DNA of 64,000 bases from an uncultured Saprospiraceae bacterium (lineage in GTDB: Bacteria; Bacteroidota; Bacteroidia; Chitinophagales; Saprospiraceae). The stretch lies in the NCBI GenBank assembly GCA_937928045.1, contig CALFWO010000005.1, positions 62,001 through 126,000 of the forward strand. The letters run 5' to 3'. The position numbers were made by a program, and so were the translations under genes. Within the stretch, counting starts at the first letter, position 1. The number at the start of each line of letters is the position of its first letter. Below are positions 19,801 to 27,631 of this stretch, in pieces. Under the pieces are notes generated by a model. That model saw only the letters and a program-made list of their open reading frames with translations. It searched no databases and was not told where the DNA came from.

Positions 19801-20604
19801 AGGGATTTTCAAATTTTTATTGAATTGCGTCAAAGGAAAAAAATGTTCATTGAATGTGCTTGCTCCGCCATGAGTCCCATAGGTGTACATTGGATGATGT
19901 AAGGCAATAATGACATTCTTATTTCTATTTTTTCTTAAAGTTTCTTCAAAATAGAAATTGAATGCAAACCTATTTTTCATTGCGCAGCCATCATTGATTT
20001 CCGGTTCTTTGTCCCAGTCAAGTAGCCACCATTGCGTGTCAATGATAACTATGGATAATTGATCATTGACTTCTATAACTTCTGGTCCAGGGCATCCGTC
20101 GTCTGGAAGGAAGTAATTTTGCCAGTCATCTTTATCTTCAATTCCTGCGTTGAGTTTTTTCTCAATATATTTTTCTTGTCGGCGCAATCCTTTTTTGCCA
20201 TAAGTTCTCCAGTCATGGTTTCCTGGAATAAAAATTGGACGTCCCTTGTAATCTTTTATAGCTTCTAATTGTCTATCGAGGTGATTGATGCCTTCGGCCC
20301 GGAGTTCAGATTCTTCTTTTGGAGGAATTCCTCCTGGGTAGTTGTTGTCGCCTAAGAATATCACGGTACTATTTTCGGAATCACCGGCGATTTCATTTTT
20401 GAGTGCTTTTAATCCTTTACTCATTTCAGTTGGAGAGGAGTTTCCGGCATCTCCAATGAGATATACCGTATGTCGGATATTTTCTGCGGGTGCTGGAGTT
20501 ACAACAAAGTCATCTTGCTTTATCCTTAGACTTTTATTCGCGCAGGAGCTAGATAAAAGTAAAATCAACAAAATTTTTAAGAGCAGATTCAATCTATTTG
20601 GCAT
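16843..20604 (-). CDS. Very large lipoprotein: metallophosphoesterase, kinase-like middle region and outer-membrane barrel
   Basis: 1253 residues beginning with a lipoprotein signal (lipobox SSSC, Cys21). Residues 45-330 are a calcineurin-type metallophosphoesterase with all metal motifs: GDAGN (51-55), GDNNYPGG (85), GNHDW (128), HHPMYTYGTHGG (236) and GHDHN (316). A middle region (about 470-700) has GDWDRHDDQWRWA at 621 and RDRDQPF near 649, which resemble catalytic and metal-binding motifs of HipA/FAM20-like kinases. From about 880 the sequence is a beta-barrel of the surface-antigen/BamA type, ending in aromatic Phe (RLGFSF). The likely location is the outer membrane with the enzyme domains facing the periplasm. 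It heads a two-gene operon with the GAF protein. Confidence 0.85.
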   Translation of the reverse strand: MPNRLNLLLKILLILLLSSSCANKSLRIKQDDFVVTPAPAENIRHTVYLIGDAGNSSPTEMSKGLKALKNEIAGDSENSTVIFLGDNNYPGGIPPKEESELRAEGINHLDRQLEAIKDYKGRPIFIPGNHDWRTYGKKGLRRQEKYIEKKLNAGIEDKDDWQNYFLPDDGCPGPEVIEVNDQLSIVIIDTQWWLLDWDKEPEINDGCAMKNRFAFNFYFEETLRKNRNKNVIIALHHPMYTYGTHGGASTFNEHFFPLTQFNKNLKIPVPIVGSMAVLYRKFIGSRQDVTNATYRNMRNKLVGAAKKNGRFIFASGHDHNLQHIENNDQIYCVTGAGSKESPVKLGGDADMVYGKEGFSKIDFYEDGSAWISYFAANEDNIPGKLIFTKKIKGPLEISEANIPDSFPNYNNGVEIIETELLDYEVKPKGKLHNAILGEHYRDIYIPKYEFPVLDLAKFHGGTEVIKRGGGNQTNSLRLLDAEGHQWAMRSMTKDASRFIPFPFNKIAATQTLVEDNFLSTHPFAPLAAAKLADAVDVLHANPKLYFIPKQPALGVHNDLFGDGVYLVEERAAKNWSENPSFDFAEKFISTPDLIDELEEDYKHRVDQKSVIQAHLLDVVIGDWDRHDDQWRWAVFKEGKGKKRYQPVPRDRDQPFSKYDGAAAAIARQLQPFLKQLQVYKKKVKSPKWSAWGGRLFNQTFMTELTWEDWQVAIKNTQEKLTPEVIEAAFATWPKFAYDNSADEIKEILTHRLKTLASISRNDFLLLNEKVDVVGTKERERFVVDRLDDERTHVRVYHLNKKGEQKKKFYDRIFLRSETKAIHLLGLSGKDEFIISGQVNKGIKLRVIGGLDHDLIKDESKVKSGSKKTLVYDYPTDNTFELGKESKDKTSSRPYINIYNRRDPQYEYDFTIPFPVLGFNIDDGVKLGMKLQRTNYAFKKDPYGSIHSIEGSISTSTAGVDFKYEGNFVKAIGNLDFILAGEFHSFRHVNNFFGLGNNTSRTTNDRSFNRIRKAFGKFNPKLGLSFAAQNGLLSIGPLLEYTRIQKSPMRFISDINLDLPSYTFEDQIFAGMEAAFKYENVDDKSHPKSGVKINALWNYKHQLKESLGSQFLSSDLTLYFSLTPNKNIVLATKVGMESAFGDFQFFQGARLGGQSNLRGVRVDRFTGQSAFFHNTDLRVKLFSVSNNLLPFSLGVHGGFDYGRVTTSSADINDDFHYAYGGGIWIAPLDFLLLSTDYFSSDDDNIFSFRLGFSF

Positions 20605-20733
20605 CTATATACTTTTAGGATATCGAAACATCAAGGTTAAGATAACCATACGAATAGGAAACTAAAAGGTAAAGGCAGTTAATTTCTGATGGGTGTCATT
20701 ACTTAGGAGTATGCTAATCGGAATATTGATAGT

Positions 20734-21219
20734 TTAGGCAAAGAGTTCTCCTTGAATTGCGAAGCTCTTAGGATTTTCGAGTTGGAGCAAAAATCGCTTA
20801 GTGTCTAATCCGTAAAAATATCCTTGTAGCTCTCCGTTTTTTGCAATCACTCTATGGCAAGGGACAATGATGGCGATGGGGTTATGTCTATTGGCCATGC
20901 CTACAGCGCGACTGGCATTTTTATCACCAATTTTTTCCGCAATTGCACCATATGAAGTGGTCCGTCCAAACGGAATTTTTAACAATTCATTCCAAACAGA
21001 TTTTTGGAAATCGCCATGTTCGGACCAATCAAATTGTAAATCAAATTCAGTGCGTTTTCCAGCAAAGTATTCCTCCAATTGACTTTTGCATTCTTGCACA
21101 ATACCTGCTCCTTCTTTTTCCATCTTAAGCGCCCGCTTAATTTTATTGACAGAAATCAATCCTTCAGAAGAAGCTTTAATTTCAAGACGGCCAATTGGAG
21201 AGTCATAATATGCGATCAT
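20734..21219 (-). CDS. ogt: Methylated-DNA--protein-cysteine S-methyltransferase
   Basis: 161 residues, the size of Ogt-type proteins. It repairs O6-alkylguanine by suicidal transfer of the alkyl group to its own cysteine. The active site IVPCHRVIAKNGELQGYFYG is present near residue 117, with the upstream helix PFGRTTSYGAIAEKIG (about 83-98) and RAVGMANRHNPIAI supplying the DNA-binding and recognition parts. The segment after the active site reads GYFYGLDTKRFLL instead of the usual GYagG..rKr.LL, a mild variation. It stands alone between the phosphoesterase operon and a divergent small gene. Confidence 0.93.
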   Translation of the reverse strand: MIAYYDSPIGRLEIKASSEGLISVNKIKRALKMEKEGAGIVQECKSQLEEYFAGKRTEFDLQFDWSEHGDFQKSVWNELLKIPFGRTTSYGAIAEKIGDKNASRAVGMANRHNPIAIIVPCHRVIAKNGELQGYFYGLDTKRFLLQLENPKSFAIQGELFA

Positions 21220-21392
21220 ATCTACAAGGATAGTGAAAAATTATAGACTCACCACATTTTGTAATTGTATATTTTATGGAGGATAAAATCAATCAATAGT
21301 TAAATAGAAAAAGTTGATCGTGATTAAGAATAGAATGTTGTTTCTTTGATTATTATCATGAACTATTCTAATCAAGCTAAAAACTAAATACG

Positions 21393-21857
21393 ATGAAAAA
21401 AGGTATGCAATTTCTTTCCGTATTATTTATTCCATTGTTCTTCGTTGTTTCAATTTCTGCTCAGGAAGCTCAGGAAAAATTGGAAACTTCTACTGATGAG
21501 ATCAACTTATCTGAAAGGAAAGCCGTTCTCAAGACGATAAAGAATTTTTATATCGGTGATCATACTGGAAGTATTGAGCATAAAAAACTTTCGATGCATG
21601 AAAAAGGTGCGTATCGCTATGTGAATAAAAATGGAGAATATTCCGAGAGTATTTTTCAATTGGAATCGGACGATGCAGATCCAAACTATAAAGAAGAATT
21701 ACTGAGCGTAGAAATATATGACAAACTTGCTGTGGCAAGATTAAGACTAGATCAATTTAATTATGACTTGCCTGAGTATAAAGTGATGATACTACATAAA
21801 GCAAATGGCGATTGGAAAATTACAAGTATTACTTGGGGCTTTGAAATTATTCAATAA
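21393..21857 (+). CDS. Exported NTF2-like (putative lumazine-binding family) protein
   Basis: 154 residues with a signal peptide (MQFLSVLFIPLFFVVSISA). The mature part is a single NTF2-like/SnoaL fold of the putative lumazine-binding type: ERKAVLKTIKNFYIGDHTG at about 42, an acidic middle, YDKLAVARLRLD and KVMILHKANGDWKITSITWG at the C-terminus. Members of this family are small exported proteins of unknown substrate; the family name does not prove lumazine binding. The ATG at 21393 is followed by a second ATG four codons later, either of which keeps the signal peptide. No operon partner. Confidence 0.75.
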   Translation: MKKGMQFLSVLFIPLFFVVSISAQEAQEKLETSTDEINLSERKAVLKTIKNFYIGDHTGSIEHKKLSMHEKGAYRYVNKNGEYSESIFQLESDDADPNYKEELLSVEIYDKLAVARLRLDQFNYDLPEYKVMILHKANGDWKITSITWGFEIIQ

Positions 21858-21978
21858 AATGATGACGATAGCTAAACTCTTAATGAGTTGGAAAAAACTT
21901 GTTTCATTTGATGCAATTGAAAAATATTATTGCCAAAATGGCAAATGCAAATTGCGATAGATTTGAAGCAGTTTATAT

Positions 21979-23034
21979 TTAAATCAAATGGTATTTTTTA
22001 ATGAGTGCCGTTATTTTTCTAGTTTCAATTAAAAAACCATCATGGCCAAATTCGGAATGAAGCAACGCAAATTTTCCGTTCGGCATATGCTTAGATAAAA
22101 ACTGTTGTTCTAATGGTGGAATCAATCGGTCTGAGTCAATTCCAATTATTAAAGTATTTTGATGCATCTGAGAGAGCGTCTTTTCAATTCCACCACGACC
22201 TCTTCCTAAGTTGTGTGTATCCAATGTGTTGAGTAAATGCCAATAACAATGCGCATAAAATCGTTTGACTAATTTTTCGCCTTGGTATTGTACATAAGAA
22301 CTTGCAGGGAAATCCCTTGTTCGGTCATCTGGCGAAGACTGGGTTGCATTGTAGGCCTCGTAAGTTCGATAGTTACTCAAGGCCATACCTCTTGCAGCGC
22401 GCAAACCTTTTTGACCAGCATCGTCTCTGTTTTTACTAAATTCATTATCAGCTTTCAGGGCCATGCGTTGCCCTTCGTGTATTGCGATACTCCAAGGCGT
22501 TTCGTAGGCACTGCTCACTAATATTAACAATTGATTGATTAACTCCGGAAAGATAATTCCGAACTCCATTGCTTGATGCCCTCCGCAAGAACCTCCGACG
22601 CAAAGTTGAATTTTTTTGACACCCAAACGTTTTGCCAATAGTCTATGAACTTTTACTTGATCGCGAATCGTTATTTTTGGGAAGTCCATACCGTAGGCAC
22701 GACCAGAAATTGGATCTAATGATCTGGCGCCCGTAGTTCCATAGCAAGAGCCTAATATATTGGCACAGACGACGTAGTACTTATCGGTATCGAAAGCAAG
22801 TCCTGGACCGACCATATTCGGCCACCATTCTTTTACTGCAGAATTCGCAGTGAGTGCATGACAAACCCAAATGACATTGTCACCTTTCGCATTCAGTTTG
22901 CCATAAGTGTGATATCCAATGCCGAGTTCTGGAAGTTCTCCTCCGAGTTCCAGCGGAAATTTGTAAGAAGAGCGAATGTACTTCAATCGCTCTATCTCGA
23001 TTGGTAATTTGTAATCTATATTAGCCACAACCAT
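21979..23034 (-). CDS. metX: Homoserine O-acetyltransferase (MetX family)
   Basis: 351 residues of the alpha/beta-hydrolase acyltransferase family that activates homoserine for methionine synthesis. The N-terminal ELPELGIGYHTYGKLNA, the oxyanion region NVIWVCHALTANS, the nucleophile elbow CVGGSCGGHQAMEF and the late acid and base motifs (GIDSDRLIPP, FGHDGFL) are all present. The residue after the nucleophilic Ser is Cys rather than the more usual Leu or Met. It is the last gene of an osmC-metZ-metX operon, one base after the metZ stop. Because the partner enzyme is MetZ-like, which prefers O-succinylhomoserine, the acyl donor used here is uncertain. Confidence 0.92.
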   Translation of the reverse strand: MVVANIDYKLPIEIERLKYIRSSYKFPLELGGELPELGIGYHTYGKLNAKGDNVIWVCHALTANSAVKEWWPNMVGPGLAFDTDKYYVVCANILGSCYGTTGARSLDPISGRAYGMDFPKITIRDQVKVHRLLAKRLGVKKIQLCVGGSCGGHQAMEFGIIFPELINQLLILVSSAYETPWSIAIHEGQRMALKADNEFSKNRDDAGQKGLRAARGMALSNYRTYEAYNATQSSPDDRTRDFPASSYVQYQGEKLVKRFYAHCYWHLLNTLDTHNLGRGRGGIEKTLSQMHQNTLIIGIDSDRLIPPLEQQFLSKHMPNGKFALLHSEFGHDGFLIETRKITALIKKYHLI

Positions 23035-23035
23035 G

Positions 23036-24199
23036 TTATATTTTTTGGAGTGCTTGTGTTAAATCGTTTTTCAAGTCATCAATGTGTTCTAGCCCAACAC
23101 TTAATCTGATTAGTCCATCCGTAATGCCAATTGATAATCTGTCAGCTTCTGATAATTTATAATGGGTTGTACTCGCTGGATGTGAAATGATGGTTCTAGT
23201 ATCTCCAAGGTTTGCAGAAAGTGAAAGTAGCCCAACCGAATTCATTAATTTAACTCCAGCTGTCAACCCGTCGGACAATTCAAAAGTTACAATTCCTCCG
23301 CCTTGAGACATTTGCTTTTTGGCAATTTCGAATTGAGGATGAGTAGAAAGAAAAGGGTAATTGACCTTTTTGATTCCTGGTTGTTCAGAAAGCCAAGTCG
23401 CTAGGCTCATTGCATTTTCACAATGACGATCCATGCGTACATGAAGGGTTTCCAAAGACTTGGAAAGAATCCAAGCGTTAAATGGCGAGAGAGATGGCCC
23501 AGAATTTCTACAAAATTGATAGATCGGTTCCATTAATTTTTTACTCCCGCATACCACTCCTCCTAAAACCCGACCTTGCCCGTCGATAAACTTGGTAGCA
23601 GAATGTATGATAATATCAGCCCCGAATTTTGCAGGCTGTTGAAGGTAAGGTGTCGCAAAACAATTGTCTACTGCAAAAATCAAACTGTGCTCTTTGCAGA
23701 GTGATCCGATTACTTCCAAATCTAATATTTCTAGTCCCGGATTCGAAGGCGTCTCAATGAAAACCATTTTTGTATTTGGCTGGACTTGCGCTTTCCACTT
23801 ATTCGAATCCGAGCGATCTAGCCAATCAAAGGTAATGCCCCACTTTGGTAAATATTTGGAGACCATGTTGAATGTAGAACCAAACAATGCTCTGGAGGCC
23901 AACAAGTGATCACCAGATTTTAGATGACCCAACAAAGCTGCAAAATTAGCTGCCATCCCGCTAGCTGTGCTAATGGCCATTTCCACACCCTCTAATGCGG
24001 CCATTTTTTCCTCAAACTCAGTACAGTTTGGGTTAGTGAATCTGGAGTATATATTTCCTTCTTGCTCACCAGCAAATAATTGCCGCATCTGTTCAGCATC
24101 TTCATAAATATAGGAAGAGGTCGGGAAAATGGGGGTTGAATGTTCGCGCTGTTCGGTTGTGCTCAGCTTATTACGAATCGCTTTGGTTTCAAAATTCAT
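23036..24199 (-). CDS. metZ: O-succinylhomoserine sulfhydrylase (MetZ-like PLP enzyme)
   Basis: 387 residues of the Cys/Met-metabolism PLP family. Diagnostic parts are YSRFTNPNCTEFEEKMAALEG near 50, ASGMAANFAALLGHL near 80 (cofactor phosphate binding), VDNCFATPYLQQP near 180 and the Schiff-base lysine in HSATKFIDGQGRVLGG near 203. The SATKFIDGQGR form is typical of MetZ, which makes homocysteine directly from the acylated homoserine and sulfide. Cystathionine gamma-synthase is the main alternative. Its ATG overlaps the osmC stop by one base (TAATG), and metX follows after one base, so all three are one transcript. Confidence 0.9.
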   Translation of the reverse strand: MNFETKAIRNKLSTTEQREHSTPIFPTSSYIYEDAEQMRQLFAGEQEGNIYSRFTNPNCTEFEEKMAALEGVEMAISTASGMAANFAALLGHLKSGDHLLASRALFGSTFNMVSKYLPKWGITFDWLDRSDSNKWKAQVQPNTKMVFIETPSNPGLEILDLEVIGSLCKEHSLIFAVDNCFATPYLQQPAKFGADIIIHSATKFIDGQGRVLGGVVCGSKKLMEPIYQFCRNSGPSLSPFNAWILSKSLETLHVRMDRHCENAMSLATWLSEQPGIKKVNYPFLSTHPQFEIAKKQMSQGGGIVTFELSDGLTAGVKLMNSVGLLSLSANLGDTRTIISHPASTTHYKLSEADRLSIGITDGLIRLSVGLEHIDDLKNDLTQALQKI

Positions 24200-24618
24200 T
24201 ACCCTGGATTTAATGAAAGCGTGTAAGATATCGGAGCAGATTTTTCTATGACTTTTCCTACTGAGCAGTAGGTGTTTATAGACATTTCAATGGCTTTTTT
24301 TGCTTTTTCTTCTTTAATTTCTCCCCAAAGTGTGAAGTGAAGAATTATATTTTTAAAAACCGTTACATCATTTTCTTTTGCGGTCTCGGCTTCTACATTT
24401 ACTTTTAGGTCATCAAGTTGTTGACGCATCTTTTTTAATATCACTACGACATCAATACTAGCACAGCCGGCCAATCCCATCATCAAAGTTTGCATCGGAC
24501 GAACACCTAAATTTTCACCTCCAATGGCTGGAGATCCGTCCATAATAATCGAATTGCCATCTTCGTTTGTAGCTTCAAAGTGAACAGCTTTATTAAGTCT
24601 TTTTAATTCAATATTCAT
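24199..24618 (-). CDS. OsmC/Ohr family protein heading the metZ-metX operon
   Basis: 139 residues from ATG 24618; an in-frame TTG nine bases upstream is less likely. The OsmC fold is indicated by RPMQTLMMGLAGCASIDVVVILKKMRQ near 40-65, containing the first redox cysteine, and by INTYCSVGKVIEKSAPISY near the C-terminus, containing the second. Family members reduce organic peroxides with paired cysteines. Its place as first gene of a methionine operon suggests a link to sulfur or thiol chemistry, but that is inference. Length is normal for the YhfA-like branch. Confidence 0.85.
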   Translation of the reverse strand: MNIELKRLNKAVHFEATNEDGNSIIMDGSPAIGGENLGVRPMQTLMMGLAGCASIDVVVILKKMRQQLDDLKVNVEAETAKENDVTVFKNIILHFTLWGEIKEEKAKKAIEMSINTYCSVGKVIEKSAPISYTLSLNPG

Positions 24619-25062
24619 TTTATGCAATTTTAAAAGTTTTGGACTTGAAGATAAGAAGGGCTAAGTACTCTATATTCAACACAAATTCCAAAGTTTTAAT
24701 TCTTAATTAACTCGAATCAGTCAATCCTTTTACAGTAGTGGGAATTTTAACTCTTAGTTGTTGATATTTCCTAAATGAAATATACTCGCCTCTAGTAGGG
24801 CATCCACATTTCCTTTTTAGAAGTTGTATTCAAATTATTCAATTTTTCAAAGCTACCTACAGCAATTATTTGGAAAGGGACAGTAGTTATTTGGTCGTTC
24901 TTGCAAGATTTTTACTGGCATGATTTATTGTGAGAACCTCAATTTCTCAAATTGAAAAGAGGCTTCTATTAAATGAAAAACCTCTTTGATCGATCATATA
25001 TATAGATTCAACTCTCCTTTTCTCAACAAAAAGAATGTTCAGAGTGATTGCTAGATACAAAC
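24619..25062. other. Intergenic region upstream of the methionine operon
   Basis: This 444-base AT-rich stretch separates the osmC-metZ-metX operon (reads away, minus strand) from the end of the SDR gene. No open frame with coding character and no SAM-I-type riboswitch core were seen. A 7-bp inverted repeat, AAAGAGG at 24956-24962 with CCTCTTT at 24981-24987, followed on the minus strand by a short T-run, may be the terminator of the SDR gene that ends at 25063. Confidence 0.4.
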
Positions 25063-26535
25063 TTATATTGCGTTATCTGAAGAATTATTTGGGGAATAGG
25101 TTTCCAAGTTTTTTATCATTCCAGAAAAAACAAAAAAGTGAAGTGGTACAACACTATACCAATATAACCTACCCAAGATACCATGAGGACGAAAAGTGGC
25201 AGTTTGTTTTAGTATGTCTATTCCATTTTTATTTTTTTCAATTTTAAACTCAAGCCAAGCTTCACCGGGTAATTTCATTTCCGCAAATAATAACATCCTG
25301 GCGTTTTTTTTATCCGCAATAAGAACTCTCCAAAAGTCTAAAGCGTCTCCTGGATTAATTTCGTTTGGCAAGGTTCGCCCTCTTCTTAGCCCAACGCCAC
25401 CGACGAGTTTATCCATATACCCTCTTATTTTCCAAAGCCAGTTGAAAGCATACCAACCGCGATTTCCACCGATAGACCATATGTTTTCGATGACCTTTTT
25501 TTTGCTTTGGGTCAATGGTTTTTCTTTGTAATCCTTGAAACAGCCAAAAGTAGGCACTTTTCTATATTTGAAAAGATTGCCCTTGTTTGTACTAGAGCTC
25601 ATTGCATCTGTCCAAGAAGAAGTAATATCGTTTTGTTGAATTTTTTGGAAGGCTAATTCAACCGCACGTTTGTAAGGTGTCAAATTTATTCCCAGTTTTT
25701 CAGCCAGGTCATTTGGTTGTGCGATAACATCCACCTTCATGCTGTTGACCAAGTTTACCGCCAATTTGTAACTGGTTGAAGTGACAAAGTTTAGCCAGTA
25801 GCTGGATAATCGTGGAGATAAGATAGGTAGCGTAATAATTATTCTCTTGAGTTTTCTTACTTCACCGAATTGATACAACATCTCCTTATAGGTCAAAATA
25901 TCTGGCCCGCCAATATCGAATGTTTTTCCTAAGCTATCTTCTCTGTGTAGAACGCTGATTAGAAATTGGAGAACATCGCGAATGGCTATAGGTTGACATT
26001 TTGATCGCAACCATTTGGGAGCGATCATAAGCGGAAGTTTTTCAACGATATCCCTGATGATTTCAAAACTTGCGGAGCCAGAACCAACAATAATTCCAGC
26101 TTTCAAAGTGGTTAATTGGGGTTTGGCGCTTTTGAGAATATCTTCAACATTTTTTCTTGATTTCAAGTGTTTGGAGAGGCCTTGGTCGTTGGTAATTCCG
26201 CTGAGGTAGATAATTTGTTTGCAAGAGCTTTTATTGATGTAGTTTCGAAAATTTTCGGCTATAGTAGCCTCGAGTATATCGAAATCTACAGTTGAGCTGG
26301 ACATTGAGTGCATGAGGTAATAAGCGGCATCTATATCCTTTGGAAGCTTTTCAAGAGATCTAGGGTCACTGAAATCTCCTTCAATAACCTCATAGGTTCC
26401 AGTTCCTTTTAAAGGAATTGGTTCAAACCGAGTTTTGTCTCTAACTACACAGACAAATTCATACGGCAAATGCAGCATATTTATCAGTAAACGCTTGCCA
26501 ATATAGCCAGTTGTCCCGGTAATTAGAATTTTCAT
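25063..26535 (-). CDS. SDR-family NAD(P)-binding protein with DUF2867 C-terminal domain
   Basis: 490 residues. The N-terminal Rossmann fold starts MKILITGTTGYIGKRLLI (glycine-rich TGxxGxxG) and continues like atypical extended SDR proteins (EGDFSDPRSLEKL, AAYYLMHSM, IIYLSGITNDQG). From about residue 320 the chain matches the DUF2867 addition (GRTLPNEINPGDALDFWRVL, LFAEMKLPGEAWLEFKI, TATFRPHGILGRLYWYSVVPLHFFVFSGM), ending in one or two hydrophobic segments that may touch the membrane. Substrate unknown. The gene stands alone, divergent from tRNA-Phe. Confidence 0.85.
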   Translation of the reverse strand: MKILITGTTGYIGKRLLINMLHLPYEFVCVVRDKTRFEPIPLKGTGTYEVIEGDFSDPRSLEKLPKDIDAAYYLMHSMSSSTVDFDILEATIAENFRNYINKSSCKQIIYLSGITNDQGLSKHLKSRKNVEDILKSAKPQLTTLKAGIIVGSGSASFEIIRDIVEKLPLMIAPKWLRSKCQPIAIRDVLQFLISVLHREDSLGKTFDIGGPDILTYKEMLYQFGEVRKLKRIIITLPILSPRLSSYWLNFVTSTSYKLAVNLVNSMKVDVIAQPNDLAEKLGINLTPYKRAVELAFQKIQQNDITSSWTDAMSSSTNKGNLFKYRKVPTFGCFKDYKEKPLTQSKKKVIENIWSIGGNRGWYAFNWLWKIRGYMDKLVGGVGLRRGRTLPNEINPGDALDFWRVLIADKKNARMLLFAEMKLPGEAWLEFKIEKNKNGIDILKQTATFRPHGILGRLYWYSVVPLHFFVFSGMIKNLETYSPNNSSDNAI

Positions 26536-26629
26536 AATTTTTTTGGATAATTATTTTATACATAACCGCTTATTTTTCAGGTAGTTCAATAGAGATGATT
26601 AAATCCTTTCGGAAAAAACAGAATCAATC

Positions 26630-26660
26630 TTGTGCGGAATAAAAAAACCGCCTATTTTTG
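26630..26660 (+). promoter_or_regulatory. Promoter of tRNA-Phe
   Basis: TTG at 26630-26632 and TATTTTTG at 26653-26660 are separated by 20 bases and match the Bacteroidota TTTG / TAnnTTTG consensus. The start point would lie near 26665, about 45 bases before the tRNA. Confidence 0.6.
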
Positions 26661-26711
26661 CGGCACCTTATTTGAAAAAAGAAGGTAATTGAAGATGTAA
26701 TTCTTCGGTAA

Positions 26712-26784
26712 GGTACCTTAGCTCAGTTGGTAGAGCAATGGACTGAAAATCCATGTGTCCCTGGTTCGATTCCTGGAGGTACCA
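26712..26784 (+). tRNA. tRNA-Phe (anticodon GAA)
   Basis: A full 73-base cloverleaf: acceptor GGTACCT paired with AGGTACC, D-stem GCTC/GAGC, anticodon stem ATGGA/TCCAT with loop CTGAAAA (GAA at positions 34-36), 5-base variable loop, T-loop TTCGATT and discriminator A. The CCA end is not encoded. The T-stem is CCTGG/CCTGG, which leaves a U-U mismatch at its centre (51:63). A promoter lies upstream and a terminator six bases downstream, so it is a single-gene transcript. Confidence 0.97.
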
Positions 26785-26789
26785 CAAAG

Positions 26790-26828
26790 AAAGCTTCGTT
26801 TTGAGATATTCAAGACGAGGCTTTTTTT
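26790..26828 (+). terminator. Intrinsic terminator of tRNA-Phe
   Basis: Arms 26790-26804 and 26810-26824 form a 15-bp stem with two G-U wobbles and a 5-base loop, followed by a T-run to 26828. It begins six bases after the tRNA. Confidence 0.85.
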
Positions 26829-26925
26829 ATGGAATCCAATTGATTTTAAGTGGATTGGAACATATATTGCTGAAAATGAATGCAACTATTGCATTGCTCC
26901 ATTGATCTTATTTAAAATCCCTCGA

Positions 26926-27501
26926 ATGAAAAATTGCATCTCATTTCTTGTTATTTTCCTATGCATTGGTTCCGTTTTCGGTCAAGTTAAGTTGAATCCG
27001 CACTTTGGCCTTAATATCATTGCCAATGATACTTCGATTGATACCTTGAATATTTCTGGTGGAGTTGGGTTTAGTGGAGGGGTATATCTCAGAATTGGCA
27101 CAGATAGTAATTTGTACGGTGTTACAGGCTTACAATATGCCGGGTTAAATATGGCCGCGTATTCTTCAGATGGTTCGGTGGAGTTAGGCAAAGCTGAAAC
27201 GAAATTTATCAAAATTCCCTTCAATCTTGCCTTGAAATTCATAAACTTGAAAGTCGTCAGCGCATATGTTCAAGGTGGGGTAACAGGTTCTTTCGCTTTT
27301 AATAAAGAACAAGATATCTTGCCGAACTTAGGACCACTTATCAGGAGTAAGGGATTTGTTCTTGGTGGTAATTTTGGAGCAGGCGTTGATATACTTTTCG
27401 CCACTTTTTTTGTAAACTACGAAACAGGACTTTCTAAGCTCTTGAACGATGCAGATGAATCTAGCAATGTTTTAACCTTCACTGCGGGATTTAAGTTTTA
27501 A
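26926..27501 (+). CDS. Outer-membrane beta-barrel protein (porin-like, PF13568 type)
   Basis: 191 residues from ATG 26926, chosen because it gives a signal peptide (MKNCISFLVIFLCIGSVFGQ) and clears the tRNA terminator; the longer open frame starting at 26755 would overlap the tRNA. The mature part alternates short polar and aromatic beta strands (GGVGFSGGVYLRIG, YGVTGLQYAGL, FKIPFNLALKF, GFVLGGNFGAGVDIL) and ends VLTFTAGFKF, an outer-membrane barrel signature. A role as small porin or structural barrel is likely; ligand unknown. Confidence 0.78.
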   Translation: MKNCISFLVIFLCIGSVFGQVKLNPHFGLNIIANDTSIDTLNISGGVGFSGGVYLRIGTDSNLYGVTGLQYAGLNMAAYSSDGSVELGKAETKFIKIPFNLALKFINLKVVSAYVQGGVTGSFAFNKEQDILPNLGPLIRSKGFVLGGNFGAGVDILFATFFVNYETGLSKLLNDADESSNVLTFTAGFKF

Positions 27502-27631
27502 TAGCTAAGTAGATTGATTAAAAATTCCTATTTATATTTTCTCATCTTGTGTTGCTTTCGACTGATTCATTGCAACTGGAAAGTAGGATAAAAATCAAGC
27601 AGAATAGTGAAACAAATTTTTTCCTTATCAA

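Noticed and set aside
24619-25062. SAM riboswitch in front of the methionine operon
   Set aside because: The conserved core elements of SAM-I were not seen on the minus strand, and no convincing multi-stem fold was found.
26755-26925. N-terminal extension of the beta-barrel gene
   Set aside because: It would overlap the tRNA and its terminator; the ATG at 26926 gives a proper signal peptide.
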